A stretch of 24,504 bases of DNA, taken from positions 1,963,651-1,988,154 of the forward strand of contig BFEA01000184.1 of the NCBI GenBank assembly GCA_003427395.1, given 5' to 3'. The first letter of the stretch is position 1, and every line of letters starts with the position of its first letter. The DNA comes from Chara braunii (taxonomy: Eukaryota > Streptophyta > Charophyceae > Charales > Characeae). This document shows, one piece after another, positions 8,503 to 18,059 of the stretch. A program made the translations under genes and the position numbers. The notes under the pieces were generated by a model, which did no database searches, had not been told where the DNA came from, and was given only the letters and a program-made list of their open reading frames with translations.

Positions 8503-8845
8503 AGATATGCTACAGGGTCACAGCACTGAACAAGACATCGACAGGGGGTGGTGGAAGCCACCCCACATCAGCTCCACACTTACACAATACACATCACAGC
8601 AGTGCACAAGACTGCACCCCGGGCAACATGAAGAAGGACGGCCACTAGACTTTAAGGATTTATCTAATCAGATACTGCTACAATCACATGTCCATTCATA
8701 CAAACAACCACATTGTTCAGGGACGCTGGACCCGCTTTCCAGCAGGTGCTGCTCCCCACCAATAGATGGAGCCTCCCGGATAGTGCTAGTGGTGCCTGCA
8801 CTTACCAGCATCCCTAGTGCCATCTGTTCGGGTTGTTTTCGGGGG

Positions 8846-8889
<44 letters not shown>

Positions 8890-8900
8890 TATGCTACAGG
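8503..8900 (+). mobile_element. Retroposon with 14-bp target-site duplication and 42-nt poly(A)
   Basis: AGATATGCTACAGG occurs at 8503-8516 and again at 8887-8900, directly after an A run (8846-8887). This is the signature of LINE-mediated insertion on the plus strand. The body (8517-8845) carries at 8720-8745 a GGGACGCTGGA/loop/TCCAGC hairpin shared with other copies in the window, followed by GTGCTGCTCCCCACCAATAGATGGAGC. No protein is encoded. This is the best-delimited element of the family in the window. Confidence 0.85.
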
Positions 8901-8944
8901 TATTTAGCTCTAAGATTACCATGGTCATCCAAGTGGTAAGGAAA

Positions 8945-9020
8945 CTACCAAATGAATGACTGTTGGTTTAATGAGCCATTCGCAGTCTTTTTTTTTTTCT
9001 TTCTTTCTTTTTTTCAAAAA
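8945..9020 (-). mobile_element. SINE 5'-end fragment with T/CTTT tract
   Basis: GAGCCATTCGCAGTCT followed by T-rich CTTTCTTTC is the same junction as at 10590-10640 (GAGCCACCAGGCCATTTGCAGTCT, then CTTTCTTTC). On the minus strand this gives the start of the tRNA-like SINE head. Only the first 20-30 bp of the head are recognisable here. Confidence 0.5.
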
Positions 9021-9071
9021 AACGCCCAGGTTGTTGTAGAGGCAGGGTATCAGGCACAGGACAACTCTCCG

Positions 9072-9310
9072 GAGTTCAACTACTCGAAGCTCAGAGTGAC
9101 CACAGACGGAGGCCCCTAGGGGCTGACAGCCCGAAGTCCTATCGCAAGTCGTAACCCTTCCACACCTATCAGTTTGCCATTACCAGATCAGAGTTCAACT
9201 ACTAGAAGCTCAGAGTGACCACAGACGGTGGCCCCTAGAGGTTGACAGCCCTAAGTCCTATCGCAAGTCTTAACCCTTCCACACCTATCAGTTTGCCAGT
9301 ACGAGATCGG
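9072..9310 (+). repeat. 119-bp tandem duplication
   Basis: The unit starting GAGTTCAACTAC begins at 9072 and 9191. The start of a third unit (GAGTC) follows at 9310, a period of 119. The two full units differ at only a few positions (for example ACTCGAAG and ACTAGAAG). No coding frame is shared. Confidence 0.9.
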
Positions 9311-10520
9311 AGTCTACCCCTATAGCTTGGGACTCAACTGGTTGTATTGCAGGGCCTGGCCTACTCTATGCAGCTTTGTTCCTCCCCCATTGACCAGCAG
9401 ATCCCTGGCTGACTGCCCTTGGTTGGGTTTAGAGGGGCCATCTCCCTCCTATTAATGTACAGTACCTCAATCCCTTCTATCCTACCCACTAGTCGGGAGA
9501 CAGGCTCAGTACAGACCTAACCAATCCATACTTTATCAGCAACCCCTCTACTAGTCCCACCTAGTACCCTTATCCCCGTCCCATAGCCTACCCTTTAGAA
9601 GGTCCCCCCAGACCAATTCGGGACCCTGATAATGGGGCCATGAGAACACCCCTGGTCTATATACTGGCTAGAGACGACCGGCCAGATAGGTGGTCCTATT
9701 CCATGAGACAAGTATGGACTCGCACCTGCTGGTCATCAGGCAGACTCTAACTACCTAGGTAGTATTTCTACCACTGATGCGATTTCCCACCTACCCATGC
9801 TGTCTCCGTAGATGGCCTCGAGCAGCGAACTTATCCCTTAAGCTGCCTGAACCATTCAATTCTTACCCACTACAAGGTCCCTGTACCCCTCCCAACGCAC
9901 TCATCCCAGATGAGACAACCTTACCCTCATGACTCGAGATGTACACGAGGGGGGACCACCTCTAGCCCTAGTACTCTCTGTGCCACCCCCTCTCCCTGTG
10001 AGATTTCCCATCTTGCCGGGAAGCAACCGTGGTACCACAGACATGAGATGGTAGCTCCCACAGGGGGAGGCAGGGAGTAATAGTCTAGGGATCCCAAGGC
10101 CTGCATATATTGCTAGATCGATACTGCTATGTATATAGTCAAACCCAACTTTAGACTACTATGCACCAGCGAGGCTCGAGTAGGGTTCTTATTAATTGGG
10201 TTCATCAAGACTTGACAATCACAGGCGCACATATACACAATCATGACCAGATACAGCCAAATGCACCCCTATATCTACCCCCTCTCCCCCCCTACCTACC
10301 CCATGGAGTAATGACCAGAATAAGCCTGAGATCATCGGATCAACGAACAGCAAATCCCGAAAGGTCCTCCTGCAAACCCATCCCAGCATACAACAACCAT
10401 GGACGAGGACCCCTTGGGCGGTGAACAGGCAGTGTCTGTATAAGCTAACCATGCGTCGTCCCAAGGGGGGGTGTGCGAATGGGTGGGCGCTATGAAAGCG
10501 CCTAATGGCGGATGTGCGCG
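9311..10520. other. No gene seen; CTAG/CCTA-rich DNA
   Basis: The stretch is unusually rich in CCTA, CTAG and TAGG words (ACTAGTCGGG, CCACTAGT, CCTACC and others) and almost lacks long open frames. A similar texture recurs at 18100-18260. CCCCTTGGG near 10411 is inverted at CCCAAGGGG near 10463, a 9-bp stem within the region preceding the SINE at 10525. It may be a decayed non-coding element. Confidence 0.4.
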
Positions 10521-10524
10521 AGGC

Positions 10525-10660
10525 TGCAGAGTTTTGAACCTGCAACCTCATACCACAATGTGCATTTCCAGCCGGTGCTCTAACCACTGAGCCACCAGGC
10601 CATTTGCAGTCTCCTTTCTTTCTTTCTTTCTTTTTTTTTTTTTTTTTTTTTTTTTTTGAA
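10525..10660 (-). mobile_element. tRNA-derived SINE head (A and B boxes)
   Basis: On the minus strand the sequence reads AGACTGCAAATGGCCTGG, then TGGCTCAGTGG (A box, 10594-10584), TTAGAGCACCGG, and then GCAGGTTCAAAACTCTGC, which holds a B-box-like GGTTCAAAACT (10540-10530). The D-arm (GCTCAGTGGTTAGAGC) is textbook. The T-arm no longer pairs fully and no proper acceptor stem is visible, so this is a SINE and not a working tRNA gene. Upstream lies a T/CTTT tract (10612-10657 on the plus strand) that looks like the poly(A) tail of another minus-strand element. The 3' end of the SINE is unclear; the body may continue to about 10410. Confidence 0.75.
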
Positions 10661-10720
10661 AGCAAACACACACACATGCCCCATCTATTCTGCGGGGCGT
10701 CAGTCCGGTTGCTTATCACC
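10658..10720 (-). mobile_element. Probable 3' end of another retroposon
   Basis: The minus strand reads GACGCCCCGCAGAATAGATGGGGC, then TTTGCTTTC and the A tract. This parallels GCTCCCCACGAATAGACTGGAGC...TTTC(A)n of the copy at 16678-16751. The SINE at 10525 therefore appears to have landed in or behind this tail. Confidence 0.45.
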
Positions 10721-10799
10721 AGCAAGCAGATACAGAAAAGTTCAGAACAGACACAGAAAAGACTGTGATGCCCAACCTCACGCCCAGCGCGACTTCCTG

Positions 10800-10862
10800 A
10801 TCGGAGTAGGATGTGGGCCTGGAAGTGCGAAAAGGGGTGTGCCAAGGATTTTTGGGAAAGTG
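10800..10862 (+). repeat. Dispersed repeat, copy 2 (GTGTGCCAAGGATTTTTGG)
   Basis: Same segment as at 7295-7362, here ending TTTTTGGGAAAG. See that entry for the shared context. Confidence 0.7.
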
Positions 10863-13300
10863 GGGGTGGAGCCCCAGGTCAGAACTGAGATCTCCTGTGG
10901 CAGAGTTTTTCGGGGGCACAAGTGCAATTTGGCGGAGAGGGCGGGCCACCTCTGTTTATAAGGCAGATGGCATGCGCAGGTCATTCAAGGTCGGGCGAGC
11001 CATTGGTTTCGAGGACGGCGGTTCGCTGGAAGGTCCCTCTGGGGTGAGTGGGGTTCCGATGAGTCGGGCCGTCGGAAGTTGCCGCGTGGCGCCGATCGTT
11101 GTGCGTTCGGGTTAGGCCTTCGAGATTCCGAGGCCCTCTGGTTGCCGCGTCGACGACAATTTCCGCAAGGCGTGTCGGGCCAGTAAGGGGCTATGGCCTT
11201 CCATGGGACGACAATGAGTCGGTGATACGGAAGAAGAAGACGAAAGGGAGGGAAGCTAGTGGAGATAACGACAAACCCTGGGTGGGTGAAGTAGTGGGTG
11301 TGGTCCTGAGTGGGGAAATCAGAGCACCGGGGGTCGCTAGTGGTGGCGCAGTGAAACTCCCTGGGACACAGTCGATTCTCGATTAGGCAAGGGTACCTCT
11401 GTCGGAGGATTTCATCTATCCAAGGGGTGAAGTAGTCCGGGTCGTATAACAACGACTCCGAGCTTTCTGAGTGTGTCATTATGTCATCGCAGAGCTGCGA
11501 AATGCCTAAGGGTGGGTCTGTGCCGAGTGCGATCACCGCGTGCGAGCACGTGCGGGTTGCGCGAATCAAGTCGCATTTACATGTGTTCGCACGGGATGAC
11601 TCCGCAATCGCACGTCCCGGATGGCCGTATCCTATCAGACAGTACTTCTGCAATCGGTGGTCCTTTCTGGAATCGACGAATCGACGCACAGGGGCACGTG
11701 TAAATGCGCAGATCGGGTCGCGTTTACATGCGTCCTCGCGCGGCGTTCGCTGGGCCCGACATTCGGTTGCCTAATCACTCTGCAATCTTTGAGTATGCAA
11801 GATGCAACAACCACAACAGTTCAATCCAAGGATAAGCAAAAACGAGAACAGGGTTACCTGATTGCACAAAATTCCTATCCTACTCATGAGTGCATCAAAG
11901 GCAGTAATCAGAGGCAAAGGCAAGGATCCGGTAGAAAGACAAGCAATCAAACATGGCATTCATACATCCATTCATTCAGCAACGAACACACCGTGCGTCT
12001 GAGGCGGAAATCACAATGACAAATGTGAGCAAAAACCCAAATCCAGATTCCGAAAAACAGAAACGCGCAATTCACCCGGAGCCGAAATCAAAATTTATAT
12101 ACACGAGACAGGAGGGAGAAAAGAAACAGCAAATCCACGTCCATCAACCTCAACTCCCTCTTCCTCTCTCTCTCGCTCTCCGATGCGGACAGTCCGTCGT
12201 CGCGCACCAACCCACGAAGCCGTCACCCCGCTTAGTCCTCCCGCACCCGTCAGGTTCGCCCGCGCCCACAGTCCGTCATGACCCTCGTCAACCCCGCGCG
12301 TTTGGCACCAGCTCGTCGGGTCGCCCGACTCCTGCTCTACTCACCTCTTACTTCGCTCGTGTGCCGACCCTCTCTGATCACGCAACCCCGAGCTTCCAAC
12401 AGCTGGTTACGAGAGCTAACTAATCGCGCAACCGGAATTTATAGCGTGCATGCATGCGCGAAGAACACGGAATTACAAGGACTTAGAACGAAGATTAGAG
12501 AGGGAGCGCCTGCGTTCTGCATGACCAGGCCGCGGCGTGGGGGACGTAGCCGCTCTCCACGCATCGATCCGATCATGCAGACCGCGGCTACCAAAAACAC
12601 AGCAAAAGAAAGAGAAGAGTGGCGGGAAAGATGAAGCACAAGAAGAAAAATACAGTTACAATGGCGCCAGCCCAAAATTACAGTTACACACCCGATTAAA
12701 GGCGTCGACTAATCAGAATTCCGTTGCAGCCGCATAAAAAAAGCGCGTAAGCAAAAAGGCGCCGCGCGGCAAAAGAAAGTCCTAATTACAAAATTCCTAA
12801 ATTCCTATCTAATGCGAAAAAGCAAAAGCACAAGTTCCCAAAAGAAAGTCCAAAATTCCGAGAGCCATCGGGGCTCGGCAAGATTCGAAAAAGAATTCAA
12901 AAAGAAAATTCAAAAGAGCGAAGCAAATTCCCGCGCGGTGTCCGCGCCCAAATTCCAAGACCGAAACAAAAGAGGCGACGTCAACAGTTATTAGTCGCGC
13001 GCACAGCGGCGCGCTGCAGACACAGCCAATCAATCAACCGAGTGTCCTGGGACTCACCCGGCCCTGAACCCAACCATCCGAAAAGAGGCGCCGAAAAAGA
13101 CGAAGAAACGAGGGCACCGACGCAATTTCCTTCCAATCCCAACTTCCCGTAATTGGCCCAACCTTCCCAGCTTAGGACCCCTCATCACAATCGCGCAGGA
13201 AATCGCGCGGTGCGGAAATCGGTTCGTCACAAGACAGCGCAACAGTTTGGGAGGTCTCAGCCCGGGCCGGCACCTGGGTTGCATGCGGCAGGGGGCGGGC
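10863..13300. other. No confident gene; CpG-rich stretch
   Basis: 11000-11770 and 12180-13260 are rich in CG dinucleotides (TCGCGCG, CGCGTTT and similar), in contrast with the A/T-tract regions. A 234-residue minus-strand frame (11689-10985) and a 156-residue plus-strand frame (11953-12423) show no domain. GTCGC(A/G)TTTACATG appears near 11570 and 11728, a short direct repeat. AAAAGAAAGTCC...AAAATTCC recurs near 12771 and 12838. ATTTATATACAC near 12092 is TATA-like but has no gene attached. This could be a promoter/CpG-island region or a decayed element. Confidence 0.4.
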
Positions 13301-13305
13301 GTGTC

Positions 13306-13386
13306 TTTTTTATTTTTTCCCAAAGGAAAACAGCTCCAGTCTATCCGTGGAGAGCGTCACGTGCTGGGAACCGGGCCCAGCGTCCC
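13306..13386 (-). mobile_element. Short retroposon, T-arm-like core
   Basis: The minus strand starts GGGACGCTGGGCCCGGTTCCC (13386 downward), continues AGCACGTGACGCTCTCCACG and GATAGACTGGAGC, and ends in an A-rich tail with interruptions (13306-13325 on the plus strand). It is closely similar to the copies at 16678-16751 and 22645-22729. Confidence 0.75.
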
Positions 13387-13389
13387 ATC

Positions 13390-14285
13390 TGAATTTGTAC
13401 AATTGGGAACATAATTGGAAAGTTTAGCAGATTTGGATGGTTCACTCAGAAGACGAGTAGGCCATGTTCTACATTACAATGCTATCAATCGAAACCCATC
13501 CTCCTGTTGTGGAGGAACAGAGCCTCTTCACTCTTTTCTGAAGAACTCGGGATTCATTTTCCCCTGGGGGGACGTGGCTGGGAGGCATACCGCACCCAGT
13601 CACCACTTCCCCTCAGAGGGTCCTGATCCCGCTAGTTCACGTGCGTTCCCCTCTCTCCCTCCCGGAAAGATGAAAGCTCTACCTCCTAAGTTTCCTTGTT
13701 TCCCTTCCCTCCCATCACTTTTAGCACATGCTTCCTTATTAGCTAATCCTCTTCCCACCTTCCTTCATCCCTCGTTCCCTCCCGTTGTTTCTACCCCCTT
13801 GTATTCCCTCCTTATCTGTCCCCGTTGCCAGCTTGTGTCGTTCCTTCAGAACCCTGTTTCCCACCCAGTTTCCTACTTTCAACCCTACTTCTCCCTCGTT
13901 CCTTCCTCTTGCTTCTGCCCCTTATGTCCCCTTTGTATCCCCTTCTTGTCTGTTCCCGTTGTTCTCCTTTGTCTCCTCCTTTCCTTCAGAACCCCATTTT
14001 CACAAATACTACTGTTTCTCTTCTCCCACCCCGATTCCTTATTTTCCTAAGCCCCATCCCATGTCTCCCTGTCGTCCTACTGTACAACAGCTCTCAACTC
14101 TGTTTGTCCCTTTTTCTGTCACCCACGCCCTTTCCCCACCCTCCCTCCCACCAGTTGCCTAGGGTCTTCCTTCTTCTACCTTTTATCCCTTTTTCTGCCA
14201 CCCACGCCCTTTCCACACCCTCCCTCTCATCAATTGTCTAGGGTCTTCCCTCTTCTACCTTTTGCCGCTTCAGCTTTGCCTACTC
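13390..14285 (-). other. LINE 3' flank: strongly strand-asymmetric C/T-rich DNA
   Basis: The plus strand is overwhelmingly pyrimidine (runs such as CCCTTCCCTCCCATCAC) over nearly 900 bp. The minus strand is therefore purine-rich and lies directly 3' of the LINE ORF remnant, so it may be its 3' UTR. It contains repeated phrases: TGTATTCCCTCC...CCTTCAGAACCC near 13800 recurs near 13932. Several long plus-strand frames (Ser/Pro/Leu/Phe-rich) are composition artefacts. Confidence 0.5.
14107..14264. repeat. 79-bp tandem duplication
   Basis: TCCCTTTTTCTG(T/C)CACCCACG starts at 14107 and 14186, and each copy ends CTTCTACCTTTT. The period is 79, with a small number of substitutions between copies. 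It lies in the putative LINE 3' UTR. Confidence 0.9.
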
Positions 14286-15240
14286 CTAACTGTTCTGTGT
14301 TCGTCCCTCGTTTATTATCCCTTTCCCCACGAAAGCCCCCTGCCACTGCCACTTCCCTGGGCTATCCCCGACCATCATCACATCCGGGTACGGTCTCCAA
14401 GCTTTCACAAAGGTATGCCATCCCCCTTTTGTCCTTCTACTTGCATCCGCCATTATGGCTGCCTTTAAATTCCTCAATGTCCACGCTCTCAAGGTTGCTG
14501 TTGATCCCTTTGTGCCTTCCGTCAGTCTGCATCCCCGCATTGCCCACATTGCCCCCCAGAAGGCTGCTCTCATCGTTTCTGCTGCGTATGCCTGCTCCGG
14601 GCTCGATGCTGTGCCTGCTAATACTTGACCAATTAGTACCTCCACCCGGTGCTCTGTTCTCCGAGGGTGCAGCGGAATTCTTTCTCCAATTGTCTCCCGC
14701 CATTCGCAGAACTCACATTGTGGCTGACAGTCCAGCCATATATGTGACACTGTTTCCTGTTCCCTTTCACACACTTTGCACTGTGTACCCGTTGCTGAAC
14801 TGTGCGCCACCATCCATTGAAAAGTCCGCCAGATGCAAACTGAGCCACAGCCCTCCTGCCTGTCTTTGGTCCGGCAGCCACATCTCACAGTCCAGCCATA
14901 TATGTGACACTTAGGTGTGCACCGCTTAGTCCTTGAGACAAGCAAATGACTGCTGGCAAGATCAACCAGGTACACCGGTGCACAGTACGAGAATAAAGCT
15001 CCCGCTTGTACACTGAAGGATGTCGTGCTGCAAAAAATCGCTCGCTGCTGCCTTATCCTCTAGCAAAATTGCGGGTGAATCTTCCACTGGAACATGAGTA
15101 GATTCACTACCGCTCTTCCCATGCACCTAGCCCACTCATCAGTCCAGACCCACCCTTCCGCTCTCTTCCCTTCCTTCTGCTGCAACTCAACTGCAGCTTC
15201 CCAGCGCTAACACACCGGATCTGTAGCTTGTTCAGGTCCA
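14286..15240 (-). pseudogene. LINE (non-LTR retrotransposon) ORF2 C-terminus, decayed
   Basis: The minus frame from 14975 to 14286 (229 codons) encodes a zinc-knuckle of the kind that follows reverse transcriptase in LINE ORF2: CKVC, eight residues, H, four residues, C (C66, C69, H78, C83; key peptide ETVSHIWLDC). Downstream of it are Trp- and Arg-rich segments. Further upstream (15240-15060) other frames give LINE-like pieces such as WVWTDEWARCMGRAV, ending in a stop, so frameshifts and at least one stop separate the parts. The reverse-transcriptase core itself is not in the window. A 24-bp phrase coding the SHIWLDC part is duplicated (14728-14752 and 14887-14911), the distal copy being out of frame. 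The insert is a dead, 5'-truncated or rearranged copy. Confidence 0.7.
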
Positions 15241-15475
15241 CTTGCTTTCCAACCCAGAGGCTACTACGAGAGACCACAGACACAGGTGCGATCCCACAGG
15301 TATGCTATATCTCTCTTATCATCTTGCATTCTTCCCTACTCCTTCTTTCCCTCTGCTTCTTCATCATGCTTCTTTAGTTGTCTCTGTTGATGCGGGCTTC
15401 CCCCTTAGCTCGTTCTCCGCCTTCACGGATTCTGACCGCGTCCCGATTTGTTAAAAAAAAAAAAAAAAAAAAAAG
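15241..15475 (+). other. C/T-rich stretch ending in a poly(A) run
   Basis: An uninterrupted A run at 15453-15474 follows pyrimidine-rich DNA (15310-15430). It could be the tail of a plus-strand retroposon, but no core hairpin or target duplication is visible. Confidence 0.4.
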
Positions 15476-15477
15476 AT

Positions 15478-15640
15478 ACAGGCAGGCACAGGCGGCCAAG
15501 TTGATCACACCTGTGAGCACCAGCGTAACCCCAAATACCGGAACGAACACCACGACGAGCGCCCAGGCGGAGCGCACCACCGGGAAGAACTACGATGATG
15601 CCGACCTCCACGAATAGCAGCATGACGACCTTGATCACGG
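15478..15640 (-). other. Possible membrane-protein exon remnant
   Basis: Two overlapping minus frames encode hydrophobic stretches: VIKVVMLLFVEVGIIVVLP from about 15638, and AWALVVVFVPVFGVTLVLTG followed by VINLAACACL from about 15570 to 15485. The second runs directly into the poly(A/T) tract at 15474. Each could be a membrane segment, but the plus strand is ACN/ACG-rich, so antisense of a Thr-rich repeat gives the same result. There is no start context or confirmed splice site, although TTTG|GTGAGT near 15710 is a good donor. Function unknown. Confidence 0.25.
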
Positions 15641-16604
15641 TTCAAGGAAAGGAGCGCATTACGAGGGAGAGTATCTTCATGACTGCGACGGACGGCCTGA
15701 CTCCCCTACTCACCAAATGTGCAAAATGCCAAAATGAGAATAAATGTCCTGTTAAAGATCGGGAAGATTCGTCGCCAGTCAGAGCCGCTCACTGCCGCGC
15801 GTGCTATTGGCAGAAAGGAGAGCGTATTTTTCGTTAGATCCTGTCCGGATGCACACGCAGATGAATTTTCTCTCGTTCTCTCTCCCTCTCTCTATCGATG
15901 CACCTACCTCGGCCCCTCGTGCCACGTCAGAGGTCTTAACCAAAGCAGCAAGATCGTCCCCCCAACTCCGGCTAGGCACCCAGGGATCCCCGCTTAACAA
16001 CACTGCCGGCAACAACTGTCGCACTCTCCTTGCTCGCTCTACCAAGTGTTCCCGCAACCTAGTCCAGCGCCCTGTCCAAACCCTCGCAATAAGCACAAGT
16101 GGACTCCTGCATGGCTTGAGCAACCGAAGAAACAGGCGCCACACCATCTCCACAAGCGCGGGCCTTTCAGCTCCCCATCCGACGTGTCTTCCGAGCGCTT
16201 TCTGATTCGTCCGTTGTCCCTCCTCCTCCTGGAACGGGCGCACTGCCTCCATGCGACGGGCCGGCCCCCGTTGATGTCCGTGCACCATCTGATGTGCCTT
16301 TAGGCCCGCCACCCACAGACGTCCCTACTCCTTGCGTTCCCCCTCCTGTTTCCGATGTCCCAACACCCCCCGACGCTTGAGCTTTGGAGGATCCTCCATC
16401 CCTCCACACAAAAAGGAGGATGCCAACACATCTAACCGCCGTCAGATTCTTGTACCACTCCATCTTCTCCCATAGCGGCTGTTCGAACGAGGGGAACACC
16501 CCCTCGTTCCTGCGCTGCTTACTGGTTCTATCCCAGTACGACGGCTGACCACAACCGCCACATTTGTCCCTTACGATCCGCAGCTTGTTCATCAACTCCG
16601 ACCA

Positions 16605-16611
16605 TTTTTTT
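16605..16611 (-). other. A7 homopolymer frameshift in the SANT-like domain
   Basis: The minus strand reads AGG, seven A, TGG. With six A the frame reads R-K-K-W-S-E-L, the conserved domain continuation. With seven it diverts and terminates at 16528. The cause may be a real single-base insertion, a sequencing error, or slippage. Confidence 0.7.
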
Positions 16612-16677
16612 CCTACAGTCCTCCGCCATTCTGTTCCACCCTCGCTCCGACATTCTCTTCGCCACCCAGTCATTCCT

Positions 16678-16751
16678 TTTTTTTTTTTTGAAACAATGCT
16701 CCAGTCTATTCGTGGGGAGCAGCACGTGCTGGGAACCGGGCCCAGCGTCCC
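16678..16751 (-). mobile_element. Short retroposon inserted in frame in the SANT-like domain
   Basis: The minus strand starts GGGACGCTGGGCCCGGTTCCC, continues AGCACGTGCTGCTCCCC and GAATAGACTGGAGC, and ends TTTC plus about 12 A. Relative to the domain it inserts 24 codons between Leu-Glu-Arg and Asn-Asp-Trp (translated DAGPGSQHVLLPTNR...KKKK) without breaking the frame. The flanking AGG may be a minimal target duplication. The poly(A) is read as lysines. Confidence 0.75.
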
Positions 16752-17760
16752 TCTCCAATCTTTTCATACATTTATGCCTCCCACTTGCATTCGCCATGTG
16801 GGAATCATCCTTTTTTTTTCCTTTTTTTTTCAGAAAACTCAAATCCTCCCTCATGCATTCTGCCAAATCCACTTTCTCCTCCAACACCCAAGGCTTGTTC
16901 TTTTTCGCCACATCCACTGGACCGGCTTGCGAAGGCTTCGAGACATCATGAGCGGACTTCCCGCTCACAACATCCTGCATGGCAACACTATCTGCAGGGC
17001 CCACGTCCCTCTGTCCAACACTGCCGACGGACATGCCTCATCCTGGTTGTCTACAGCAACCACGTCGTCGGCGAGAATCACAGAGGGCCTCGCAGGGGGT
17101 GTGACAGGAAGCTTGTGCCTTCGGGGGTGGAATGCCGAGTCATCGCTACCGTATCCCCCGCCGGACGGCGTATGTGCATGACGACCATCAACTTCATGAG
17201 ACGTCATGCTGGAGACAAAACCCTCTGATGCAGAAAACGTTGACGACGTCTCCACCCCCAGCACACGCCAAGTCCCTGCCGCAATTTGCATGTCAACGCC
17301 AGGAGGGACCCCAAACTGCATGTTCGGCCATGTCATCCATCCTCGACCAAAAGCTTGTGGAGTCGGCATAGAGGTTGGTGACGCACGTGGCAGCTGGGCC
17401 CCTAAATGCTGTGGCAGACTGCTGCTGGCGATCGGCGTATTGGTAACACTGATGAATCCTCCCCCAGTCATCTACGAGAGAGTCCCCATCGGGGTGAAGG
17501 ATGATCGGTACAACGATCCGAGCCTGGATAGAGTGACGGGGTTTTTCTTCCATTTAGGCAAGGGGCCGATGGAGAACGGCAGCGCTGTGGCAGAAGGACA
17601 CATGGAAGCATCCTGGCTCAGCTGTGACAAGCCGACGCTATCCTGTGACTGCATGCTTCCCCCATCCACTGCCGCCCTGTACTGTCCATGACTGGCATCG
17701 TATGGCCAGCGCCCTTCTTCCATATGTAATAGATGTTGCAGATCCTGTTTCTGCACTGTT

Positions 17761-18039
17761 TCACTTCCTTCTCGGTCGGATCAACAAACAAACTGTGACA
17801 ACGACAACACAGACAACGGTGGTGATGGTGATCAACACCACGAAGCCTATGGCAATAACGGCACACAAGATAAAGAACCAGGGAATACAGGTGCAATGAC
17901 TTGGCAATGCTGGTTTTGGTGGCCTGTAGCCCATCGAGTCAAGGCTGTACCATAGGTAGGTTAGATTCGTAATTTTGTTTGGCTGAGGGCTAACCGTGAC
18001 AGCCGACTGTAAGGAAATTTGTGAGGGACATACCTGCAA
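17761..18039 (-). other. ORF with one strong membrane segment and basic end
   Basis: A 92-codon minus frame ends with a hydrophobic run of about 35 residues (IPWFFILCAVIAIG, then FVVLITITTVVCVVVV) followed by CLLIRPRRK and a stop at 17763-17761. The layout (membrane segment, then a short basic tail) suggests a C-terminal anchor with cytosolic end. No start or N-terminal domain is recognisable, and the DNA has a repetitive GTTGTC/ACAACG texture, so this may be a last exon or a chance product of repeats. It lies just upstream of the SANT-like pseudogene in the same direction but in another frame. Confidence 0.3.
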
Positions 18040-18059
18040 ATTTGGGAAGATTATAGGCC

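Larger units (their letters stand above)
16059..17723 (-). pseudogene. Myb/SANT-like (trihelix-type) DNA-binding protein, disrupted
   Basis: The likely start is the Met at 17723 (MEEGRWPYDASHGQ). A low-complexity N-terminal region follows, with one in-frame TAG at 17474-17472 immediately before another Met. A frame change is needed between 17040 and 16965. The next frame (17034-16528) holds the DNA-binding domain: KPWVLEEKVDLAECM, then WVAKRMSERGW and MAEDCRKK. The domain then continues in another frame as KKWSELMNKLRIV and PSYWDRTSKQRR, because an A7 run (plus 16605-16611) is one base too long. A 72-75 nt retroposon sits in frame inside the domain (16678-16751). The Gly-rich C-terminal part meets TGA at 16169-16167, and reading on in frame continues to a TAG at 16061-16059. 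The order of aromatic and charged residues matches Myb/SANT-like or trihelix domains (W...RM...G...AEDC..KW). An intact homologue would act in the nucleus as a DNA-binding or transposon-associated protein. As written it is broken at four or more points, through decay or partly through sequence error. Confidence 0.7.

Noticed and set aside
9072-9310. CRISPR-like or other functional array
   Set aside because: Only two full 119-bp units without distinct spacers. This is a simple tandem duplication in eukaryotic DNA.
10525-10603. Functional tRNA gene
   Set aside because: The A box and D-arm are good, but the T-arm does not pair, the anticodon arm is not formed, and no matching acceptor stem exists. 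It is better explained as a tRNA-derived SINE.
10985-11689. 234-codon minus-strand ORF in CpG-rich DNA
   Set aside because: Its composition follows GC content and no domain is recognised. Low stop density in CG-rich DNA is enough to explain it.
13415-14914. Long plus-strand Ser/Pro/Phe-rich ORFs
   Set aside because: They are antisense to the LINE remnant and its purine-rich 3' flank, and the pyrimidine bias alone keeps these frames open.
15779-16312. 177-codon minus-strand ORF
   Set aside because: It lies in a different frame from the continuation of the SANT-like C-terminal region. Arg-rich composition suggests an out-of-frame shadow.
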